Part shown: one piece after another, positions 1 to 6,004 of the stretch | How positions within the stretch are numbered: the stretch's first letter is position 1 | Layout of the letters: each line of letters starts with the position of its first letter | Source: Tannerella sp. | GTDB taxonomy: Bacteria > Bacteroidota > Bacteroidia > Bacteroidales > Tannerellaceae | Reading direction: 5' to 3' | Length of the DNA stretch: 12,058 nucleotides | Assembly: GCA_031275525.1 (NCBI GenBank) | Contig: JAISOP010000285.1 | Coordinates: 1-12,058 of the forward strand | The notes under the pieces: generated by a model | What the model was told of the DNA's origin: nothing | Databases searched by the model: none | What the model saw: only the letters and a program-made list of their open reading frames with translations | Position numbers and translations under genes: made by a program

Positions 1-41
1 TTGTTCCGCCAGATATTTTTCCAGGAGAGTTTGGCTAACAT
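1..41 (-). CDS. 5' end of a probable FtsX-like ABC transporter permease (partial)
   Basis: Only the first 13 codons are inside the window, read on the minus strand from an ATG at 39-41. They give MLAKLSWKNIWRN, which runs off the edge. Starts of the form LSWKNIWRNK are typical of Bacteroidetes FtsX/MacB-like permeases: a short basic cytoplasmic stretch before the first membrane helix. The ATG overlaps the TetR stop codon (35-37) by a few bases, as in a translationally coupled operon. TetR regulators co-transcribed with ABC exporter genes are common. The assignment rests on very few residues and on context, so it is a probable call only. Confidence 0.5.
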   Translation of the reverse strand, partial: MLAKLSWKNIWRN

Positions 42-637
42 ACGGTTTGCGGTTTGAAAATGATCTGCTTGCAAAAGGCTTTATACCTGTCTAAAAAATC
101 GTTGCCGAAAACGCTTTCGGTGTAGGTCGTTACCATTCCAAGCCCCTTGAAAAAAACCAAAACGCTGAAAAATCCGAACTCGGCAGGCAAATTCAATTTT
201 TTCACAAAATAGCCAAACATCAGATTCTGCCATAGTTGCGTTTTTTCATTGTGGTACGATTTCAGCAAAAATTCCACTACTTTCGGCTGAAACGACAGTT
301 GATAATAGAGTTTCCACATTTCGCGCTTGTTTTTGAACATTTCAAAGACGGCGTCGATAAAATTTTCGGCTTTTCTATCCGTAATTTCGCCGTCATGGTC
401 AGGGTCGATGATCTGCTCAAACTCTCCGGCAAGCTCGTCCCAAATCACTTGCAGCAGCTCTTCTTTTGAAACGAAATAGTGGTACATCAGTCCTTTGCTT
501 ATTTCGGCATTATTAGCGATGTCGCCTATCGAGGTCGCGTCATAACCTTTCAAGGCAAAGAGCGACAGCGCCGCTTTCTTAATCAATTGCCGCTTTTCAT
601 CGCGGTTCTTTTCGTATTGTTCTTTTGTTCGTGGCAT
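35..637 (-). CDS. TetR/AcrR-family transcriptional regulator
   Basis: This 200-residue protein has the usual TetR length. The N-terminal DNA-binding domain covers about residues 15-62. It contains the helix-turn-helix signature running from TSIGDIANNAEISKGLMYHY to the following FVSKEELL. The C-terminal part (about 65-200) is helical, has no recognised motif, and would be the ligand-binding and dimerisation domain. Its stop overlaps the start of a downstream gene that looks like an ABC permease, so it probably controls an exporter operon that includes itself. A dyad 31-44 bases upstream of the start (668-681) is a plausible operator. The ATG at 635-637 is the natural start because the HTH begins shortly after it. 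The family is secure; the ligand is unknown. Confidence 0.92.
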   Translation of the reverse strand: MPRTKEQYEKNRDEKRQLIKKAALSLFALKGYDATSIGDIANNAEISKGLMYHYFVSKEELLQVIWDELAGEFEQIIDPDHDGEITDRKAENFIDAVFEMFKNKREMWKLYYQLSFQPKVVEFLLKSYHNEKTQLWQNLMFGYFVKKLNLPAEFGFFSVLVFFKGLGMVTTYTESVFGNDFLDRYKAFCKQIIFKPQTVC

Positions 638-667
638 AAAAAATCAATTTATAAGATACTTTTGTTT

Positions 668-681
668 TGACTGAACGGTCA
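668..681. promoter_or_regulatory. Candidate TetR operator
   Basis: TGACTGAACGGTCA is a dyad of form TGACnGnnCnGTCA, 31-44 bases upstream of the tetR ATG. On the minus strand it lies just downstream of a weak -7-like box, TACTTTTA (684-691), so bound repressor would block transcription start. TetR-family operators are typically dyads of this size near their own gene. Assignment to this regulator is inferred from position. Confidence 0.5.
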
Positions 682-710
682 GGTAAAAGTAGAATAAAAA
701 ATTATAGCAA

Positions 711-774
711 TCATACGGCGCTCTTATGTTTAATGATATTTAACCGTTTTGGCGGAAGCGCCGGATGATTTTTT
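711..774 (+). terminator. Terminator-like hairpin with T6 tail, role unclear
   Basis: Bases 711-722 and 757-768 pair at 11 of 12 positions (TCATACGGCGCT against AGCGCCGGATGA), with a 34-base loop. Six T residues follow at 769-774 on the plus strand. The shape resembles a plus-strand intrinsic terminator, but no plus-strand gene precedes it, and the long loop is atypical. It may instead be the remnant of a palindromic repeat. Confidence 0.25.
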
Positions 775-834
775 GAAATGGCTGCAAATTCGTAATTAAC
801 TGATAATAATCAAAGTGCTGAAAACAAATAGAAA

Positions 835-869
835 AGGGAAGCTCTAAAAACCCCTCCCCGGCCCTCCCC
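835..869. repeat. Short dispersed GC-rich repeat copy
   Basis: This stretch matches 11823-11859 in the foldback element at the window's right end. Both share AGGGAA, CTCTAAAAA and the 19-base core CCCCTCCCCGGCCCTCCCC; this copy has two fewer A residues and one substitution. The core on the minus strand has four runs of at least three G with 1-2 base loops, so it could form a G-quadruplex. No coding potential is apparent. Confidence 0.7.
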
Positions 870-884
870 CCGTCTTTCATTCGT

Positions 885-1065
885 CCGGAAAAAAGACGCC
901 GGAAAACATGTAGGAGATTTTTTCAAACTCGTACATGTTCAAAACGTCCCGGTACGAGGATAAAACGCGGCAACCGTGTTTTCAAATCATCCTCGTCCCA
1001 GCTTGCTTCTATCCGGTACGAGGTCAAAAACATCTCCTACATGTTTTCCGCCTTCATTTTGCCGG
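885..1065. repeat. 180-bp imperfect palindrome (foldback or MITE-like)
   Basis: Arms 885-934 and 1016-1065 are inverted copies matching at about 42 of 50 positions, with a perfect 18-base core (901-918 against 1032-1049). Inside, 955-960 pairs with 990-995 and 962-970 pairs with 974-982 around a CAA loop, so most of the segment could fold into one long hairpin. There is no open frame of note and no transposase. Possible natures are a non-autonomous mobile repeat, a REP-like element, or a structured RNA. Confidence 0.65.
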
Positions 1066-1148
1066 GAAAAAATGAGTCATATATACAAATCAATTCATAT
1101 TCAGAGTAATGGAAAATCTATTCCAAAATAGATGTAAAAGAAAGCGAG

Positions 1149-1304
1149 ATGGAAAGCCTTGAAATGATTGAACAGCTTCTTTGAGAAGCAGCAGGTTTTT
1201 ACGGAAAGCCCGCCGGATACGATGTCTTACACGGCAGTTATTCCCCCTCTATTCCAACTGTATATTTCTTTCCAATATTAGGAACGTCGCCGTTCATGCA
1301 TTAG
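1149..1304 (+). pseudogene. Possible decayed small reading frame with an in-frame stop
   Basis: From the ATG at 1149 the frame reads MESLEMIEQLL, meets TGA at 1182-1184, then stays open for 39 codons to TAG at 1302. The second part begins EAAGFYGKPAGYDVLHGSY. The amino-acid composition on both sides of the stop looks protein-like, and the frame is also open back to 1110. This could be the relic of a gene or simply chance. I do not recognise a family. Confidence 0.2.
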
Positions 1305-1313
1305 GAACGCCGC
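1277..1313. repeat. Short direct repeat ATTAGGAACG(T)CGCC
   Basis: Two near-identical copies of ATTAGGAACG followed by CGCC lie at 1277-1291 and 1300-1313, separated by 8 bases; one carries an extra T. They sit in otherwise featureless intergenic DNA over the end of the possible decayed frame. No function is evident. Confidence 0.4.
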
Positions 1314-1370
1314 CTGTCCCGGAAAAACAGTAATACTTAATTGGCATTTGGGGAAATCATGCGGGTCACA

Positions 1371-1438
1371 TCCGCCATTGACAACCTTTTATCTTAGATT
1401 TAAACGGTTTCTAAGTCGGTTGGCCGTGATTTGGCGGA
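1371..1438 (-). terminator. Nested hairpin just after the operon's last stop codon
   Basis: The segment begins immediately after the stop of the last operon gene (TAA, 1439-1441) on the minus strand. Outer pairs TCCGCCA/TGGCGGA (1371-1377 with 1432-1438), middle pairs CAACC/GGTTG (1382-1386 with 1418-1422) and inner pairs CTTAGA/TCTAAG (1393-1398 with 1410-1415) are nested. No clear U-tract follows, so this is better described as a 3'-end stabilising structure or weak terminator. Confidence 0.45.
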
Positions 1439-1948
1439 TTAGTTCGTTTGCAGGCGTCTGAGGAAGGACTTGTAGTGTATCAGCACATCGGAGCGATGCA
1501 AGTAGGTTGTCTCCGGCTTTTCCACCACCACTTTTATGGCTTCCGAAAGTACCAAAAAGGTTACCTCGACTTCGTCCCTGGTAGCGACAAAGTCCAGTTG
1601 TAGCGGTTGGGCAGACCTGTCCACGATGCCGTCCACCATCTTGACGGCAAAGGTGAAGAAGGGAAGAATGAAAAAGTTGATGGCGCCGTTTTTTTCGACC
1701 AGGCCCCCGCCATCCATGACTCCCTTGGCGAAGTGTGCCACGTGCGCCATTTCGTCCGCAGGAACGGGAAAGCTGACGCGGAGAAACCGCTGGTTCGGGT
1801 CCTCTTTTTGCAGGGCAACGAGTCTATGAAAGAAGGTTCTATATGCGGCGAAATAGTCCTTTTTTTGCAACGGCTCATTCTTCTGGGGTCGGAAACTGAC
1901 CGCTCCGGCTGTTGGCTTGTGGTTTGCGTTTGTCCTGCTCATTTTCAT
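1439..1948 (-). CDS. Unrecognised 169-residue protein, last gene of the membrane operon
   Basis: I do not recognise this protein. The ATG at 1946-1948 overlaps the TGA of the DUF4350 gene (ATGA), so I chose it over the in-frame ATG at 1976-1978, which would overlap more. The first 35 residues are basic and polar, with no signal peptide. The rest looks like a folded alpha/beta domain with no convincing membrane helix. A stretch around ILPFFTFAVKMVDGIVDRSA and the strand-rich residues after it faintly recalls the N-box region of LytS/GHKL sensor kinases without its catalytic Asn. That resemblance is by eye and weak. The tight coupling suggests a role with the upstream membrane proteins. It occupies the place where relatives usually carry moxR. 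Confidence 0.7.
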   Translation of the reverse strand: MKMSRTNANHKPTAGAVSFRPQKNEPLQKKDYFAAYRTFFHRLVALQKEDPNQRFLRVSFPVPADEMAHVAHFAKGVMDGGGLVEKNGAINFFILPFFTFAVKMVDGIVDRSAQPLQLDFVATRDEVEVTFLVLSEAIKVVVEKPETTYLHRSDVLIHYKSFLRRLQTN

Positions 1949-3399
1949 TCTCCGCCGTTTGTTATCAATTGTTTCCATTTGTTCATCCGGTCGATGTGGC
2001 GCATCATCTCCTCTTCGTTCACCGGTGTCTGTTCACGCAGGTGGTATTTCAGTTCCCTGAATGCAGGCCAGAACTGGCGGTCATCCTGGCCCGTTTTCTC
2101 CGCCAGCCGGGCGCTGATTTCCCGGTCCGGTTCGCCGGACTGCAGGTCGAAGCCGCTCAACTGCTTCACTTCGTTGCAGAAGTAAAGGTATTTCTTGCAC
2201 AGCAGGTCTTTAAAGTCCTTCCGCTGGTAATAGAGGTTGCCGATCAGTTGCGTGAAGCGGAGCGTTTCGTTGGCGGGGGGACGGACGATTGGGATCACCC
2301 ACTGCCGTCGCCGGGTGGCGAAAAACATGTACAGGAGTATCGTAACCAGCGCTACGTACAAGGCCCACCGCAATGGCGGCTGGCTCAGCAGGTAGCGTAG
2401 CGGGCTTTCCGACCGGGCGTGGTTGGGGCTGTAAGCCTCTGTCCGTAGCACCGGATAGTCTTTCAGGTGGGAAAGCAGGCGGAAGGCATACGAGGCATTG
2501 TTGCCGTCCAGCAGACCGTAGTTGGTGAACATCAGCGGCGTCCCGACCAGGAACAGTTCCCCTTCGCCGGTGAAGAGACGCAGTGCAACCGCCTCGCCTT
2601 TGTCGTTGCGCACCAGTACTTGGAACGAGTCGCAGCGCAGGTGCGAACCTTGTAGCGAGTCCTCCGTATCCTCCCGGAAACGACTTTTAATCCCTGCCTC
2701 CAGGACCGTCGGGTGCATGTGCGGAAAGACGGTATATACCTTTTCCGGATGCAGCGAATCGACGCCCAGGAAAAGACTGTCGCGCCGGAAACCTTCCTTT
2801 GCATATCGCTCTACGGCCCACGCGTAGGGAAACGATTGATACGTTTCCGTGATACCAAACGTGTCGCACAGGGCGCCCTCGAAGGACGTGAGGCACAGCA
2901 TGACCTTGTGGCCCATTTGCAGCAGCAATTGCAAGGCCTCCAGGTCTGTTTCCGAAAAATCAATGTAATTTTCCGTCACCAGGATGGAACGCCGTTCTTC
3001 CGGGGAGAGCGGCTCAATGGCCGGCCCTTCCCATTCCCCCGGCTCGTCGGGGAAACGTTCGGCCTCCGCATCCTCCGGTTCCTCCTCCTCGCTCCTGGAG
3101 GCGGCTGCCACTTCTTCGACCGTCACCTCTCCCAGTATGTTTTCTATTTCTCCCGGTAAGGCGACAGCGTATCCCGCTTCCAGGCATAGCTGGTAAAACG
3201 TTTGGTTGACGACCCGGTAACCTTCGATGGAAGAGGACAGCACGTCGTCAAACACGTAACTGCCGAACGGCTGCCGGTCGTACTTGTCGAACGTCGGCTG
3301 CCAGACAAATTCCTCCGGCGTATGGTAGTGATACAGGAATACCGCCACTAAGCCCACGGCCAGCAGCAGGAGATACAGTTTGTGCCCCGACGGTTTCAT
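1945..3399 (-). CDS. DUF4350 domain-containing membrane protein
   Basis: This 484-residue protein has an N-terminal membrane anchor (about 7-23), a long extracytoplasmic region, a second helix (about 345-361) and a cytoplasmic tail of about 120 residues beginning with basic residues (ATRRRQW). The FDKYDRQPFGSYVFDDVL segment near 37-54 and the VGTPLMFTNYGLLDGNNASY segment near 285-304 are typical of DUF4350 proteins in Bacteroidetes. The family sits beside DUF4129, SpoIIM and MoxR genes; its biochemical role is not established. Residues about 84-135 form a strongly acidic, low-complexity insert (SRSEEEEPEDAEAE) that probably accounts for extra length. The start overlaps the DUF4129 stop as ATGA, which indicates coupling. 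Confidence 0.88.
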   Translation of the reverse strand: MKPSGHKLYLLLLAVGLVAVFLYHYHTPEEFVWQPTFDKYDRQPFGSYVFDDVLSSSIEGYRVVNQTFYQLCLEAGYAVALPGEIENILGEVTVEEVAAASRSEEEEPEDAEAERFPDEPGEWEGPAIEPLSPEERRSILVTENYIDFSETDLEALQLLLQMGHKVMLCLTSFEGALCDTFGITETYQSFPYAWAVERYAKEGFRRDSLFLGVDSLHPEKVYTVFPHMHPTVLEAGIKSRFREDTEDSLQGSHLRCDSFQVLVRNDKGEAVALRLFTGEGELFLVGTPLMFTNYGLLDGNNASYAFRLLSHLKDYPVLRTEAYSPNHARSESPLRYLLSQPPLRWALYVALVTILLYMFFATRRRQWVIPIVRPPANETLRFTQLIGNLYYQRKDFKDLLCKKYLYFCNEVKQLSGFDLQSGEPDREISARLAEKTGQDDRQFWPAFRELKYHLREQTPVNEEEMMRHIDRMNKWKQLITNGGE

Positions 3400-4019
3400 T
3401 CATCCCCCCCTTTCCTGAGTTCGTCCTGCAGGCGGCACATGGAGTCGAACAGTTCGCGCGTGGCCCTGAAGTTGCCGTAGCGTACCTGCAAAAAACGGTT
3501 GGTGAAATCGCGGAACGGAGTTTTCAAGCCGGCCGGCTTCCATTCGTAAGTGTATTCCGTCGGGGTTTTGTAGATTTGCCAGTCAATCCATTGCCGGTCG
3601 GCTGCGAAGCGTAGCGTCTGGAGGTAGAGCATCCGCACGGCCAGGCGGAAATCGTCCGCCGCCAGCGCCGCCGCCAATTCCTTCCCAAAGTCGATGCGGT
3701 AGATATTTTCTTCCTCTATTGCATAGGGCAGCGGCTTCTTTTTCTCCCGGAGAAACAGTTCCGGACGTTTCTTGTAGATGAAGAAAACCACCACTCCCAC
3801 AACCAGCACGAAGAAGCCAATCAGCAGCCACGTGGCCACGCTTTCCGCCGTTTCGTTGCCAAACAGGGCGCTCAGCCGCTGCGCCAGCCAGCGCCAGAGG
3901 CTTTCCAGGAGATTGTATTCCGGGGCGTTCAACTGGCTGTTGTAGTCGAAGTGTCCATCGGACTGGTAGGCGGCGATTTTGTCCGCGTCGTAAACGAAGG
4001 TATCGGCCGGATGAGTCAC
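3396..4019 (-). CDS. DUF4129 domain-containing membrane protein, GTG start, no signal peptide
   Basis: The C-terminal cytoplasmic part carries the DUF4129 signature: a helical core around RLAVRMLYLQTLRFAADRQW (125-144), then IDWQIYKTPTEYTYE, FRDFTNRFLQVRYGNF and a FDSMCRLQDEL tail. One membrane helix lies at about 61-83. The N-terminal 60 residues (VYDADKIAAYQSDGHFDYN) match the usual periplasmic segment of Bacteroidetes homologues, which in my recollection follows a cleavable signal peptide. None is present here: the start is GTG (4017-4019), and an in-frame TGA lies five codons upstream. The upstream gene ends two bases before the GTG. DUF4129 proteins associate with MoxR and transglutaminase-type systems; their function is unknown. 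Confidence 0.88.
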   Translation of the reverse strand: MTHPADTFVYDADKIAAYQSDGHFDYNSQLNAPEYNLLESLWRWLAQRLSALFGNETAESVATWLLIGFFVLVVGVVVFFIYKKRPELFLREKKKPLPYAIEEENIYRIDFGKELAAALAADDFRLAVRMLYLQTLRFAADRQWIDWQIYKTPTEYTYEWKPAGLKTPFRDFTNRFLQVRYGNFRATRELFDSMCRLQDELRKGGDE

Positions 4020-4021
4020 GG

Positions 4022-4948
4022 TTACAGCCGGTCAAAGTTTGTAATATCCGTTTTCAGGGTGACGCCGTCCTTTTTTTCGCGCAGGTGGAAATACTGGAAC
4101 GCGATTCCTCCTACGCTGATCATTTCGCTCACATACGTCCCGTAGGCCATGATCACTCCCAGGAGATAGGTCAGGAAGCGGTACCAGAAGGAGGAGGTCA
4201 CACTCGCATCGGGGGAAATCTCCGAGAAGACGGAGCCGAAGATGGTCACGAGCATCCACGGCAAGGTGGTCACGCCGCCGATGATGTTGGCCAGCAACCC
4301 GAAAACCAGCAGGACCAGGAACGTCTCGCCCCAGGCGGAAAACCCGTACTTCATCGACTTGCGCAGGGCGTCGGCAAAGGGCAGGTCTTCAAACAGGTAA
4401 AGCGGCGTGAACAGGGCAAACGGGATCATCACGGCCAGCAGTCCGACCAGCGTCAGGGGAATGGTCAGCGCCAGCGTCCAGGACGACATCAGGGCAAACA
4501 GCATGATGACCACCCAGACCGCAATGATCACCCCGAAGGCAAAAAACAGGATCCTCAACACCTTGATGCAACCCTTCAGGAACGGCTCTTTGAAGTCGGC
4601 AAAGGCAAGCCCCTGCAGGCGCCTGTCGCGCCGTTCATACACTTGAAGCAGGCTATACACCAGCGCCGAAAGGAGGACAAACCCCATCACGTTGCACAGC
4701 ATCAACAGGCCGTAATAGCCCATCACGAAAGGGAAGCCGTTCCCCTCGCCGGTGATCAGGCCCATGTACCCCCGCATGAAGGAGTCCATGGAAAAGGACT
4801 GTACCAGGCAAAGCGGCAATATCACATAGAAAGAAAACTTCAGCAGCGGTTTCAGGTTCTCGCGCAGGAAGTCGAAGGTGACGTTCATCTTTTCGCTAAA
4901 CGTCCGTACTTTGTAAAACCGGATTTTGGGATTCGGAGGAAGATTCAT
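4022..4948 (-). CDS. Six-helix integral membrane protein of the SpoIIM/DUF4129 cluster
   Basis: This 308-residue protein has a cytoplasmic start (RTFSEKMNVTFDFLRENLKPL) and about six hydrophobic segments near 36-53, 77-103, 130-152, 157-186, 206-238 and 254-285. A conserved-looking motif, LFEDLPFADALRKSMKYG (185-202), follows the fourth. The organisation recalls the glycerophosphodiester phosphodiesterase membrane-domain and DUF975-like integral membrane families, but I cannot assign a function. The ATG at 4946-4948 overlaps the end of the SpoIIM-like gene by 53 bases. The FSEKMNVTF segment before the first helix supports this start over the internal ATG at about 4888. It is probably part of a membrane complex with its neighbours. 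Confidence 0.85.
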   Translation of the reverse strand: MNLPPNPKIRFYKVRTFSEKMNVTFDFLRENLKPLLKFSFYVILPLCLVQSFSMDSFMRGYMGLITGEGNGFPFVMGYYGLLMLCNVMGFVLLSALVYSLLQVYERRDRRLQGLAFADFKEPFLKGCIKVLRILFFAFGVIIAVWVVIMLFALMSSWTLALTIPLTLVGLLAVMIPFALFTPLYLFEDLPFADALRKSMKYGFSAWGETFLVLLVFGLLANIIGGVTTLPWMLVTIFGSVFSEISPDASVTSSFWYRFLTYLLGVIMAYGTYVSEMISVGGIAFQYFHLREKKDGVTLKTDITNFDRL

Positions 4949-5891
4949 GACTCAACTGTTTGGGTAAATAAATATAATAGTAGATGACAAATGCAAGCGA
5001 AAGGAGGATAAATCCGCCGCGTATCACGTCGGGCGTTTCGGTATGGCGTGTCAGGAAACTTTCGATAAAGGCGGCGAGGATAAAGATGGGCGTCGTTCCA
5101 ACGGCGATTTTCAGACCCCGTACCGCCCCTTGGCGGAAGGCGTAGCCCCGCGGATAAGTTCCGGGAAAAAGCCACCCGTTGCCCAGTGCAAACCCGGCCG
5201 CCCCGGCCACCACCAACGCCGAAATCTCCAGCGTCCCGTGCAGCCAGACGGCCAGCAGTGATTCCAGCCCCACATGCTGCTGAAAGCAAAACGTCTGGAA
5301 CGTCCCAATCATCACACCGTTGTAGAACAGCATCGTACCCGTACCGAATCCGCTCAGCAGCCCGAAAAGGAAGATCACGAACGACACGCGCACATTGTTG
5401 ATCAGGATGTAAAAGAACATCGGCACGGGCGGCAGGTTCTTGTACACCCCCATCGGGTCGCCCCGTTCGATATTGGTAAGCGTCATGTCGATATAGCTGT
5501 TGCCCATGATCAGGCGGGGAAACAGGTCGTCGTTCAGCGTGGACAGGCAGCCAATGGCGGCGCTGACCAGGAACACCAGGAGGGAATAGCGCAGTTCCTT
5601 CCGCGAGGCATACATGACGCGCGGGACTTCGGTCTTCCAAAAGGCAACGATCCGCGATCCGGACTCCTTCCTGTTTTTGTACAGGGAATGGTGGAGCGCC
5701 GAGGCCAGGTTGTTGAGGTAAATGGTGATGCGCGAACGTGGGTAATGACTCCGTGAAAACGACAAATCGGCCGTGATTTCCATATAGGCGTCCGCCAGGC
5801 GTTCCGGATGTTCTTCCGACGCTTTATCTACTACCGATTCAAGTTGTTTCCACTTCCCGATATGCTGACGTATGAATGATATTTCTTTCAT
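4896..5891 (-). CDS. SpoIIM-family (stage II sporulation protein M) membrane protein
   Basis: This 331-residue protein has a cytoplasmic N-terminal region of about 100 residues, rich in charged helices (FSRSHYPRSRITIYLNNLAS), then about five or six membrane helices. Diagnostic SpoIIM features are ILINNVRVSF (162-171), the glycine-rich segment FGLLSGFGTGTMLFYNGVMIG (176-196), HGTLEI (218-223) and an IESF in a late helix (276-279). In spore-formers SpoIIM takes part in septal peptidoglycan degradation. Homologues in Bacteroidetes do not imply sporulation and occur beside RDD, DUF4129 and MoxR genes. It is the first gene of the five-gene minus-strand unit, and a Bacteroidetes-type promoter lies upstream (5947-5979). 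Its hydrophilic tail is encoded over the next gene's start. Confidence 0.95.
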   Translation of the reverse strand: MKEISFIRQHIGKWKQLESVVDKASEEHPERLADAYMEITADLSFSRSHYPRSRITIYLNNLASALHHSLYKNRKESGSRIVAFWKTEVPRVMYASRKELRYSLLVFLVSAAIGCLSTLNDDLFPRLIMGNSYIDMTLTNIERGDPMGVYKNLPPVPMFFYILINNVRVSFVIFLFGLLSGFGTGTMLFYNGVMIGTFQTFCFQQHVGLESLLAVWLHGTLEISALVVAGAAGFALGNGWLFPGTYPRGYAFRQGAVRGLKIAVGTTPIFILAAFIESFLTRHTETPDVIRGGFILLSLAFVIYYYIYLPKQLSHESSSESQNPVLQSTDV

Positions 5892-5913
5892 AATGAACCC
5901 CCCTCCGGAACGA

Positions 5914-5931
5914 CCATCCGCAAGGGGATGG
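5914..5931. promoter_or_regulatory. Small hairpin in the 5' leader of the SpoIIM operon
   Basis: CCATCC (5914-5919) pairs with GGATGG (5926-5931) around a six-base loop, about 23 bases upstream of the SpoIIM-like ATG and downstream of its putative promoter. It would lie in the untranslated leader. A regulatory role is only possible, not shown. Confidence 0.3.
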
Positions 5932-5946
5932 CCTCCAAAGCATTCG

Positions 5947-5979
5947 CAAAAATACGACTTTTATTCCTACATTTGCAAA
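5947..5979 (-). promoter_or_regulatory. Bacteroidetes-type promoter of the SpoIIM operon
   Basis: On the minus strand TATTTTTG (5947-5954) fits the -7 consensus TAnnTTTG, and TTTG at 5976-5979 lies 21 bases upstream, matching the -33 element. The -7 box is about 56 bases from the SpoIIM-like ATG, leaving a short leader. The -33 box abuts the -7 box of the divergent RDD promoter. Confidence 0.65.
5968..5975 (+). promoter_or_regulatory. -7 box of the rdd-family gene promoter
   Basis: TACATTTG fits TAnnTTTG and lies about 30 bases before the RDD-family ATG at 6005. The upstream region lacks a clear TTTG -33 element at the expected distance. The box lies between the -33 and -7 elements of the divergent minus-strand promoter, so the two promoters probably compete or are co-regulated. 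Confidence 0.6.
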
Positions 5980-6004
5980 TCGAACCGAATAAAAAGAGAC
6001 CAAG

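Noticed and set aside
4085..4987. A 300-codon plus-strand open frame
   Set aside because: It is antisense to the six-helix membrane protein. The translation is dominated by Gln, His, Gly and Arg, the usual reverse-complement image of a hydrophobic gene.
4896..5891. Evidence that the organism sporulates
   Set aside because: SpoIIM-family proteins are widespread in non-sporulating Bacteroidetes in this RDD/DUF4129 context; no other sporulation gene is present.
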